A stretch of DNA of 21,312 bases, taken from assembly GCA_021812735.1 (NCBI GenBank), contig JAKAMV010000061.1, positions 1 to 21,312 of the forward strand. The letters run 5' to 3'. The notes under the pieces are model-generated. The model did no database searches, was not told the origin of the DNA, and saw only the letters and a program-made list of their open reading frames with translations. The stretch comes from Chloroflexota bacterium (GTDB lineage Bacteria; Chloroflexota; Limnocylindria; Limnocylindrales; CSP1-4). Position numbers and translations under genes: made by a program. Below are positions 14,930 to 20,920 of the stretch, in pieces; position 1 is the stretch's first letter, and every line of letters starts with the position of its first letter.

Positions 14930-15505
14930 TCAGCCGATCGTGCACCTGCGGGCCTCTCTCATCAGGAGCCTCGACCCAGCCCAGGCGGCCCTGGCTAGGA
15001 TCCGCAGGAGCGTGGCGGCATCACGAGACGGGGCGAACGGCCGTCCGGGCGGCGTGGCGGATGCCTGGACCGCGAGGACGAGCCCCAAGACGAGGACCTC
15101 CAGGAGTCCGGTCGTCGGTCTGGCTTCGACGGGAGCGAGGGCGTGAATGCCGAGCGCCAAGGAGGCCGTCAGGGTCCACTGGCCGGATGCTCGGCCGAGC
15201 GCCCACCTTCGAGTTCCGCCCGCCCACCGGCGTCCGGTCCCACGAACGCCACCGCTGCGCGGTGACGGCCGAGGCGGCCACTCGGGACGCGCGGCAGATG
15301 GCGGGGCGGATCGATGCCCGCCACCGGCACCCGCGGGCGCTGCCCGCCGCCCTTTCAGTGCGGCGTACGCGGCGTTCACCCGCGCCATGGCCTCGTTGGA
15401 CCCACCGGCGTCCGGGTGGTAGACGCGCGCGAGCCGACGGTACGCGCGGCGAACAGTCGACGGATCCGCGCCGCGAGGGACCCCCAGGACGCTGTACGGA
15501 TCCAC
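14930..15505 (-). CDS. Membrane-anchored J-domain (DnaJ-like) protein
   Basis: A 191-aa protein with GTG start at 15505. Residues 1-51 form a J domain: DPYSVLGVPRGADPSTVRRAYRRLARVYHPDAGG with the invariant HPD at 30-32, then a helix NEAMARVNAAYAALKG. J domains stimulate ATP hydrolysis by Hsp70 (DnaK). A disordered Gly/Pro/Arg/Ser-rich stretch follows (52-107), then two hydrophobic segments (about 110-126 and 132-150) that could form a membrane hairpin, and a short basic tail. It lacks the zinc-finger and C-terminal substrate domains of full DnaJ. The gene begins just after the 49-aa membrane peptide stop (TGACGTG), so it is probably the third gene of the protease operon. It would recruit Hsp70 to the membrane; substrate hand-over to the protease is inference. 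Confidence 0.85.
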   Translation of the reverse strand: MDPYSVLGVPRGADPSTVRRAYRRLARVYHPDAGGSNEAMARVNAAYAALKGRRAAPAGAGGGHRSAPPSAARPEWPPRPSPRSGGVRGTGRRWAGGTRRWALGRASGQWTLTASLALGIHALAPVEARPTTGLLEVLVLGLVLAVQASATPPGRPFAPSRDAATLLRILARAAWAGSRLLMREARRCTIG

Positions 15506-15506
15506 G

Positions 15507-15656
15507 TCAGGGCCCGCCTCGGTCGCCTGGCCGATCGAGCGCGCGAAGGAGCGCCCAGCCAGCAGCAGCGAGAAGCCCAGCCCCGAGCGCGACGGCCACG
15601 GAGATCGCGACGATCGCGAGGAGCAGCAGCCGGAGGAGGAGCCGTCCGAGCGCCAT
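15507..15656 (-). CDS. Small 49-aa membrane protein between protease and J-protein genes
   Basis: A 49-aa protein: a short Arg-containing N-terminus (MALGRLLLRL), one long hydrophobic helix (about 6-36, LLLLAIVAISVAVALGAGLLAAAGW) and a charged tail (RALDRPGDRGGP). The ATG overlaps the protease stop as TGATG, so translation should be coupled by re-initiation, and the J-protein start follows at once. The overlap on one side, near-contact on the other and a clean membrane helix make it a convincing small gene. Its function is unknown; since the protease lacks the usual FtsH membrane anchor, this peptide may supply the anchor or a regulatory subunit. Confidence 0.75.
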   Translation of the reverse strand: MALGRLLLRLLLLAIVAISVAVALGAGLLAAAGWALLRALDRPGDRGGP

Positions 15657-17035
15657 CAGGCCGCCCCTACCTCGGCAGGCGGCAGCTGGGTAATCGCGTC
15701 GCTGAGCGCGTCGCCGCTGAGGGTGTGCTCGTGCATCAGCTGCTCGGCAAACGCCGTCAGGGCGTCCATCCGTCGCTCCAGGATCGCGCGTGCCCGCGCC
15801 GATTGCCGGTCGAGCTCGACGCGCACGTACGTGGCCCGCGCGTCGAGCAGGGCCGGCCCCGCCTCCATCCCGTATGGGTCGACTGCCAGGCTGCCCCAGG
15901 TGGAGTCGCCCCCTGACTCGAGCCGCGCCAGGAGGAGGCGCGTGGCCTGGGCGGCGTCGCTGGCCCCGCCCTGCGATGTCGACCCGGTCGCCAGCTGCTC
16001 GCCGATCTGCCCGGCGACCAGCACCGCCACCCGGTCGAGCAACTCCGGGTCGGAGAGATCGGTCGGCGACCGATCGTCTGGTCCGAGCTCCGTGCGGCCG
16101 CCGCGGTGGTCGCCAATGCTCACCGCGGTGATCGCGCCTGGCCCCATGGTCTCGAGGGCCACGATGAGGTGCGCGCTCTCGTGCACCGCTTGGCGGCGGC
16201 GCTGGGCCAGGCTGAGGGGCGGGACCTCGTCCCGCTCGCCGTGCGCCCTGATGGCCTCCTCGAGGTGGCGCTGCGAGAGGGCCGGGAGGCCATCCGAGAC
16301 GGAGAGCGCCAAGCCCTCGTCGAGCGCGGCCCGGATGTCCGCGCCGCTGCGACCGCGCGTCAGCTCTGCCGCGCGACGCACGTCGATCGGCTCGACGACC
16401 CGACGCTGCGACAGGAAGTACGCGAAAAGCTGGGCTCGCTCCTCGAGGGTCGGCAGGTCGAGCCGGATGATCCGGCTGCCGAACCGGCCCTCGCGCAGCA
16501 GCGCCGGGTCGAGGAGTGCCGGGGGAGCGTTGGTCGAGGCCACCCAGCAGACGCTGCCGGAGCCGCGGAGACCGTCCAAGGCTGCCAACATGGAGTACAA
16601 CACGGCCCTCGAATGGCGGTCGTGCAGGCGAGAGCCGCGCTCGAGCGCGACCGCGTCGAGCTCGTCGAGGTAGATGACGGCCGGTTCCGGATGGCGGGCG
16701 AAGTGCCGCGCGAGGCGGGCCACGAGCCCGCCGGTCAGTTCGTTCGCCTGGCACTCGTAGTACGGCACGTTGCCGACCAGGGACGCCAGGATTCGCGCGA
16801 GGTTCGTCTTGCCAGCGCCCGGCGGGCCCGTGAACAGGGCGGCCCGCACGAGCGAGCCGCCAGCCGCGGTCACCTCGTCGGGCGCCCGGAGTGTCGCGGC
16901 GAGGCTCTCGACCTCGCGCTTCGCCCGCGGCGAGCCGATGTGGTCGGCGAGCGAGAGCCCGCGGACCTCGACCCGGTGGCGGGCGAGCCAGCGCCGGACC
17001 CGCCGATCGTCGTCGCGCTCGATGTGATTCCCCAT
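15656..17035 (-). CDS. FtsH-like AAA+ ATPase with M41 zinc-protease domain, lacking the membrane anchor
   Basis: A 459-aa protein. The ATG at 17035 has AAGGAG about 10 bases upstream; starts further up lack one. AAA+ module: Walker A GPPGAGKT (70-77), Walker B IYLDELDA (121-128), sensor Asn169, and a second region of homology ALLREGRFGSR (178-188) with the arginines needed between subunits. The lid domain runs from about 195 to 265. M41 protease: zinc and catalytic motif HESAH (285-289), with third ligand probably Asp360 in GGASDAAQAT. Differences from FtsH: no N-terminal membrane helices or periplasmic domain, and the aromatic pore motif FVG of FtsH is replaced by LTGG (100-103). It is shorter than FtsH (about 600-650 aa). 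Probably an ATP-dependent protease acting with the two downstream membrane proteins; self-assembly as a hexamer is expected from the family. Confidence 0.9.
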   Translation of the reverse strand: MGNHIERDDDRRVRRWLARHRVEVRGLSLADHIGSPRAKREVESLAATLRAPDEVTAAGGSLVRAALFTGPPGAGKTNLARILASLVGNVPYYECQANELTGGLVARLARHFARHPEPAVIYLDELDAVALERGSRLHDRHSRAVLYSMLAALDGLRGSGSVCWVASTNAPPALLDPALLREGRFGSRIIRLDLPTLEERAQLFAYFLSQRRVVEPIDVRRAAELTRGRSGADIRAALDEGLALSVSDGLPALSQRHLEEAIRAHGERDEVPPLSLAQRRRQAVHESAHLIVALETMGPGAITAVSIGDHRGGRTELGPDDRSPTDLSDPELLDRVAVLVAGQIGEQLATGSTSQGGASDAAQATRLLLARLESGGDSTWGSLAVDPYGMEAGPALLDARATYVRVELDRQSARARAILERRMDALTAFAEQLMHEHTLSGDALSDAITQLPPAEVGAA

Positions 17036-17101
17036 GCGGCCCTCTCCTTGCGCGAAGCCGCCTGTACGGAAGCGCATCGGTGTCCGTGAGTCGAGGCCAT
17101 G

Positions 17102-17138
17102 CGTTCGCTCGATGCGCTGGCTGCTCACCGTTCGCTCG
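17102..17138. repeat. Two 10-bp direct repeats between divergent genes
   Basis: CGTTCGCTCG occurs at 17102-17111 and 17129-17138, 27 bases apart, in the 224-base gap between the protease gene (minus) and the helix-turn-helix gene (plus). The placement suits an operator for the divergent regulator. Direct proof is lacking, and no convincing -10 box is visible in the gap. Confidence 0.4.
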
Positions 17139-17259
17139 GTTCACGTCGCGGAGGCGGCACTCGCTTGACCTTGTGTGCCGGCCCCGCCAGGGTCGGTCGG
17201 CACGCGCAGCGGGCGCGGCTCACGGCCGGCAGGCGCCCGGCGCAGCGCGGGACCGCCTC

Positions 17260-17472
17260 ATGCGCACCTACTGGACATTGCGGGCCATCGCGGACGACAC
17301 CGGCTACAGCGAGCGGTGGGTCCTCCGCCAGATCGAGCTCCACAGGCTCATAGCGGTCGCCTACGACGCCGGCGGCAGACGCTCATACAGGGTGTCCGAC
17401 GTCGAGTACCGTCGCTTCCGCGATCTCTACCTGCGCGACGCCCGTGAGCTGCCACGCCGCGACGAAGCGTGA
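17260..17472 (+). CDS. Small helix-turn-helix (MerR/excisionase-like) DNA-binding protein
   Basis: A 70-aa protein. TLRAIADDTGYSERWVLRQIELHRLIAVAYDAGGRRSYRVSDVEYRRFRDLYL reads as a winged helix of the MerR/excisionase type: helix, turn, recognition helix (SERWVLRQIELHRL), then a beta wing with the typical GGRRSYRVSDVE ending. There is no effector domain. The start is the ATG at 17260; the Shine-Dalgarno sequence is weak. It is transcribed away from the protease operon with a shared 224-base upstream region, so it may regulate that operon. Equally, such small proteins accompany replication or excision genes of mobile elements, and the next gene is a DnaB helicase. Confidence 0.75.
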   Translation: MRTYWTLRAIADDTGYSERWVLRQIELHRLIAVAYDAGGRRSYRVSDVEYRRFRDLYLRDARELPRRDEA

Positions 17473-17592
17473 GGCTGGCCCGTCTCGATGCCAACCCGCC
17501 CGGACGCTGCGGGGTGCCGGGTGGCTGTTTGGCCTCGGACGTCGTCCGCCCGCCGTGCGCCGAGCGGGCGCGCGGCCGTGTCGCGCCGTGGA

Positions 17593-17658
17593 GCGAGCGG
17601 GGGGACACCAGGGGGGTCGGCCGGGAGACCGACCCCCCTTTAGGAGTCCCCCGCTCGC
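17593..17658 (+). terminator. Large two-tier hairpin, probable terminator or structured RNA
   Basis: Inner stem: GGGGGGTCGG (17611-17620) pairs perfectly with CCGACCCCCC (17629-17638), with an 8-base loop and then TTTA. Outer stem: GCGAGCGG plus GGGGAC (17593-17606) pairs with GTCCCCCGCTCGC (17646-17658) with one extra G. It lies 120 bases after the helix-turn-helix gene and about 90 bases before the leader ORF of the helicase. The G-runs also make a G-quadruplex possible. The rest of 17473-17748 holds no supported gene. Confidence 0.65.
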
Positions 17659-17748
17659 AGCAACGCCGGGTGGGATCACGGGCGGCGCGTCGGGCAGATC
17701 GGCGAAGTTCCTGACCCGTGGCCCCTTGACGGGAAGGGAGCCTCGCTG

Positions 17749-17784
17749 ATGGTCCCCGCGCCGGACCAGCGGTGTCGCAGATGA
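17749..17784 (+). CDS. Possible 11-aa leader peptide before the DnaB-like gene
   Basis: An ATG at 17749 with a strong ribosome site (AAGGGAG, 17734-17740, 8 bases upstream) opens an 11-codon frame, MVPAPDQRCRR. Its TGA (17782-17784) overlaps the two ATG codons at 17781 and 17784. The helicase has no good ribosome site of its own, so its translation may depend on re-initiation after this leader. Confidence 0.45.
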   Translation: MVPAPDQRCRR

Positions 17785-19493
17785 TGACGCGACCGCCGGC
17801 GTCATCGGAGCGCGCAGTGTCGACCCCCTCGTACACCCAGCTGATCGAGCGCAGCCTCGTGTCCGCGTGCCTCTGGGACTGGAGCGGCTTCCTCCGTGCG
17901 TCCACCATCACCGCCGCAGACTTCGCTGACCCACGACACCGGGAGCTCTTCCAGGTTGGGCTCGCGCTCGCGCGGGCCGGACGGACGGGCGATCCATCTG
18001 GCATCGTCGTGGAGCTCGTTCGGCTCGGTCGGCTGGATGAAGCCGGGGGTGCCCAGTACGTCGCCGGGCTCGCGGCAGACCCACTGTCCCACCCACCGCG
18101 CGTGGCGGAGTGTGCGGCGGAGATCCGCGAGCTCTCCACGCGCCGGCGCACCGTTGGCGCACTGACCGCGCAGGCGGAGGCGATCGCGGATCCGGCACGT
18201 TCGTTCGCCACCTCGCTCGATGCCGTCCGCCAGGCCATCGCCGCGGCCGGCAGCACCGCGAGCGCGGACGAGTTCCCGCGCATCGGGTCGCGCGCCGACG
18301 AGGTCCTGGCATCCTTCCGGAATCCCGGCGACGTCGTCATGGTGCCGACGGGCCTCGGGCCGCTCGACGAGGTGATCGGGGGCGGCCTCCGTCCCTCGCA
18401 GCTTGTCGTCGTCGCCGGCGCGACCGGCATGGGCAAGACGGCCCTGGCCACCCAGATCGCGCTCGCCGCGGCCGCAACTTCGGCCCGCCACCCCGCGCGC
18501 GTCGGCGCCGTGCTCTATGTCTCCTACGAGATGACGGCAGACGAGTTGCTGGTGCGGATGGCGGCTCAGGTGGCCCCGGTGCACGATGGCTGGCACCCGC
18601 AGCGGGGCTGGAACGAGCGCGACCTGACGCTCGTCGAGGCCGCCGTGCGCGCGATCGAGCCACTGCCCCTCATCGTCCGCGACGATCTGGCGCCGACCGC
18701 CGAGGCGATCCGCGGTTGGGTCGAGCGCTACACGCTCACGCATGGATCACCGGGGCTCCTCGTCGTGGATCATCTGCACCTGATGTCGGCGCCCGGGGTC
18801 ACGGGCCAATTCGAGACCGTCACGAATCTCGCCAACGAGCTCAAACACATGGCCATGGACCATAGCTTGCCCGTCCTGGCCCTGGCGCAGCTCAACCGGG
18901 AGAGTGCCCGCCGCGACGACCACCGGCCCGGGCTCACCGACCTGCGGGCGTCGGGCGCTCTCGAGGCGGCCGCCAACATCGTCGTCCTCGCCCATCGCGA
19001 CGCGTACTACGCGGATCCCGAGACGCGCGGCGCCCTCGAGGCGGCCGGCGCGCCCGCCGAGCTGCTCGTGCCGAAGAACCGCTCTGGCGCGCCCGGCACG
19101 GTCAAGCTCACCTGGCACGGCCCGCGCACGCTGTGGGCGGTCGACCCGACCTGGAAGCCGCGCCACGGCGCTCCGTCCCTCGAGGTCCCTGCCCTCATCG
19201 TGCCCCCACCCTCGCCGCTCGATGCGCAGCTGCTCGCGGCCGTGGCCCGGCACGTCGATTCGAGCGGCCGACGTGCTACCCGGGCCACGTTCGCCGCGGC
19301 CTTCGGCGCGACCGTCCCGGTGTGGGAGGACTGGTCGGTCGGGCGCCTGGTCGACCGGCTCGCCGCAGGCGGCCAACTGGCATCCGCGCCGGGTGGCCCG
19401 AACGGGCAAATCGAGTACTGGATCCCGGGACACGACCCTGGCGCGGGCGGGTCGGGCCACGAGGATGAAGCCACGGTCGAGCTGTTCAGGTAG
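17781..19493 (+). CDS. DnaB-type replicative helicase homologue with an added C-terminal domain
   Basis: A 570-aa protein. The start is one of two adjacent ATGs (17781, 17784) or the GTG at 17772; the leader ORF stop overlaps the ATGs. Counting from 17772: an N-terminal DnaB-like helical domain (about 20-125), then the RecA-like motor with Walker A GATGMGKT (216-223), SYEM (251-254), Walker B LLVVDHLHLM (329-338), LAQLNRES (371-378), DLRASGALEAAANIVVLAHR (390-409) and the arginine-finger strand KNRSGAPGTVKLTW (435-448). It should be a hexameric ATP-driven DNA helicase. Unusual is an extra 100-residue tail: a Pro linker, then helical SPLDAQLLAAVARHV... VGRLVDRLAAGGQL, which looks like a winged helix. 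Such tails suit a helicase of an element or phage rather than the housekeeping DnaB. Confidence 0.9.
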   Translation: MMTRPPASSERAVSTPSYTQLIERSLVSACLWDWSGFLRASTITAADFADPRHRELFQVGLALARAGRTGDPSGIVVELVRLGRLDEAGGAQYVAGLAADPLSHPPRVAECAAEIRELSTRRRTVGALTAQAEAIADPARSFATSLDAVRQAIAAAGSTASADEFPRIGSRADEVLASFRNPGDVVMVPTGLGPLDEVIGGGLRPSQLVVVAGATGMGKTALATQIALAAAATSARHPARVGAVLYVSYEMTADELLVRMAAQVAPVHDGWHPQRGWNERDLTLVEAAVRAIEPLPLIVRDDLAPTAEAIRGWVERYTLTHGSPGLLVVDHLHLMSAPGVTGQFETVTNLANELKHMAMDHSLPVLALAQLNRESARRDDHRPGLTDLRASGALEAAANIVVLAHRDAYYADPETRGALEAAGAPAELLVPKNRSGAPGTVKLTWHGPRTLWAVDPTWKPRHGAPSLEVPALIVPPPSPLDAQLLAAVARHVDSSGRRATRATFAAAFGATVPVWEDWSVGRLVDRLAAGGQLASAPGGPNGQIEYWIPGHDPGAGGSGHEDEATVELFR

Positions 19494-19517
19494 GCGACGT
19501 AGGAACGAGCACGCGAC

Positions 19518-19853
19518 ATGCGACGGACCAAACATGACCAACACGATCAGCCACAGCGGTGGTGCCCGACCTGCCGGTGGGACCGCATGACCGAGCCCCA
19601 GCGGGAGGCGTACCGAGAGGAGCGCCGTCGCGCCACCGCGGCCGCCTGGCGCCGTGCCCACCCCGAACGTGCAGTCCTGCGCGACCTCTTGACCACGGGC
19701 GTCGTGCCGGGCAGTTGCGATCGCTGCGGGCGTGCGGACGACACCGTCGCCATGATCGACTACGACGTCGTTCGCATCACCGGCTGGCGCTGCAGGTCGT
19801 GCTGGCGAGTGGCGAAGGCCGAGTGGCGGTCAGCGCACGGCAAGGCGGCCTGA
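19518..19853 (+). CDS. Cys-rich HNH-like small protein without catalytic histidines
   Basis: A 111-aa protein with three CxxC pairs: Cys16/19, Cys67/70 and Cys92/95. The second half, PGSCDRCGRADDTVAMIDYDVVRITGWRCRSCW, has the spacing of small phage HNH proteins (CxxCG, 21 residues, W-x-C-x-x-C), but the usual His-His pair after the first knuckle is replaced by MID. It therefore probably binds zinc and perhaps DNA without cutting it. A charged helix (EAYREERRRATAAAWRRAHPE) links the first Cys pair to the rest. The ATG follows GGAACGAG, 24 bases after the helicase stop, so the two genes are likely co-transcribed. Confidence 0.7.
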   Translation: MRRTKHDQHDQPQRWCPTCRWDRMTEPQREAYREERRRATAAAWRRAHPERAVLRDLLTTGVVPGSCDRCGRADDTVAMIDYDVVRITGWRCRSCWRVAKAEWRSAHGKAA

Positions 19854-19868
19854 CGGACGGTCCGCCGG

Positions 19869-20243
19869 CTACCAGCGCCGGCGCTTGGGCGGGGGCGGCG
19901 GCGGGGGAGGGACGTATCGGCGGGTGGCCTGGTCCACGGCGCGTCGGTAAGTCTGCTCGCTGATGTCGCCGTGCTCCAGGAGCCGCCGGAGGTGCTCGAG
20001 GTCGCTGAGCGGGACCTCCGGCGGGGGAGCAGGAGACGAGACCGCGGCCGGCGGTGGCGCGCTGCTCCACTGGTGCCAGATCGCGTAGCCGACGATGGCG
20101 GCACTGACCGCGCAGGTCTGCATCCAGGGCAGCGACCAGTGCACCGTCACCGCCGCGGCCACGACGGCGAGCACCGTGACCAGTGTGGTGATGGCCACGT
20201 ACCCCAACAGCCACCAGGAGGCGCGATTGATCAGCGCGCTCAT
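19869..20243 (-). CDS. Two-helix membrane protein with SHOCT-like domain and polyproline tail
   Basis: A 124-aa protein. Two membrane helices (about 9-34 and 39-57) are followed by a Pro/Ser linker and a SHOCT-like helical hairpin (SDLEHLRRLLEHGDISEQTYRRAVDQAT, 80-107). It ends in eight consecutive prolines and KRRRW. SHOCT domains are short oligomerisation modules usually found at the ends of membrane or signalling proteins. The ATG overlaps the stop of the upstream zinc-knuckle gene as ATGA, so the two should be co-translated. The polyproline tail would slow ribosomes and need EF-P; its DNA is the G-rich tract at 19887-19911 on the plus strand. The function is unknown. Confidence 0.8.
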   Translation of the reverse strand: MSALINRASWWLLGYVAITTLVTVLAVVAAAVTVHWSLPWMQTCAVSAAIVGYAIWHQWSSAPPPAAVSSPAPPPEVPLSDLEHLRRLLEHGDISEQTYRRAVDQATRRYVPPPPPPPPKRRRW

Positions 20244-20647
20244 CGGTCGGGCGATCCCGCTCGCCGGCGCGCCAGATGGATCGTGATCGAGCTGACCGGC
20301 CCGAGCGACGACCAGGGCGCCCGGGCGGTGGCGCCGGGGGCGCCCGTCGGCATGAGCCGGACCGGGCGCGCGTCGGGCGGCAGGTACAGTCCCTCGATCG
20401 GCACGTCGTCGCCGGCGTGGAAACGGGCGGTCTCGCGGACATCGTCCACGTCGAGATCGACGCCGCGGCTGAGCACCGCGCCGTCGCGCACCCAGATTCC
20501 GCACGCCTCGCAGCGCAGGGTCTCGACGCCGGGCCCCGCGTCCGGTGCCGACGATTCGACCGCCGGGGTGTACCAGCACTGCGCGGCGACCTCGCCGATC
20601 CCGCAGGCCGGACACGCGATCGCGATGGCTCGTCCGATGGTCCGCAC
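20240..20647 (-). CDS. Small zinc-knuckle hypothetical protein
   Basis: A 135-aa protein. The GTG at 20647 is chosen because AGGAGG lies 8 bases upstream; the frame stays open to 21169 but has no such site. Two knuckles, CPAC (near 13) and CEAC (near 49), probably bind one zinc ion as a ribbon, with an acidic loop (ESSAPDAGPGVETLR) between them. The rest (VDLDVDDVRETARFHAGDDVPIEGLYLPPDARPVRLMP) looks like a small beta domain. No family is recognised. It is coupled by ATGA to the SHOCT-like membrane protein, so the two may work as a pair at the membrane. Confidence 0.7.
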   Translation of the reverse strand: MRTIGRAIAIACPACGIGEVAAQCWYTPAVESSAPDAGPGVETLRCEACGIWVRDGAVLSRGVDLDVDDVRETARFHAGDDVPIEGLYLPPDARPVRLMPTGAPGATARAPWSSLGPVSSITIHLARRRAGSPDR

Positions 20648-20831
20648 TGTCCAGTCCTCCTGTGCTCGCTCCCACTGGCGATCCGGGTTCTCTGGAGCGC
20701 CGCCGCCGTCCTCCTCGGTCCGGCAGCGGCATCCGGAGCCTCGGCAGGATCGGCCGGATGTCAAGCCAGGGCCTGTGCGTCCGTATGACCGAATGCGGTT
20801 GGGGAATGGGTCGGCCGCCTGCCGGGAGCGA

Positions 20832-20920
20832 GATACTGGTGTCAAGTCCCCACGGGGTTCTTGTGCGTCAAGAACGGTTGGCAAGTCGCGCGGTGAACGC
20901 CCACGGATCCTGGTGTCAGG
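20832..20920. repeat. Imperfect 15-bp direct repeats in the gap before the zinc-knuckle gene
   Basis: The sequences at 20832-20846 and 20906-20920 match at 13 of 15 bases (core CTGGTGTCA), 74 bases apart. The second copy contains the stop codon of the partial gene at 20916. Read on the minus strand the first gives TTGACACCAG, a -35-like box without a good -10. Confidence 0.45.
20848..20875 (-). terminator. Adjacent palindromes, possible terminator or operator
   Basis: A perfect 7-bp stem, GTTCTTG (20857-20863) with CAAGAAC (20869-20875) around 5 bases, adjoins CCCC-AC-GGGG (20848-20857). It lies 41 bases past the stop of the partial minus-strand gene, so it may end that transcript. No T-run is present; an operator is an alternative. 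Confidence 0.4.

Noticed and set aside
15507..17144. Whole 545-codon minus frame overlapping the protease
   Set aside because: Only its last 50 codons (15507-15656) are a real gene; the rest is an out-of-frame shadow of the protease gene.
17469..17714. 81-codon frame starting as GTGA at the end of the helix-turn-helix gene
   Set aside because: It reads through the large two-tier hairpin, has no ribosome site, and the product is Arg/Pro/Gly-rich.
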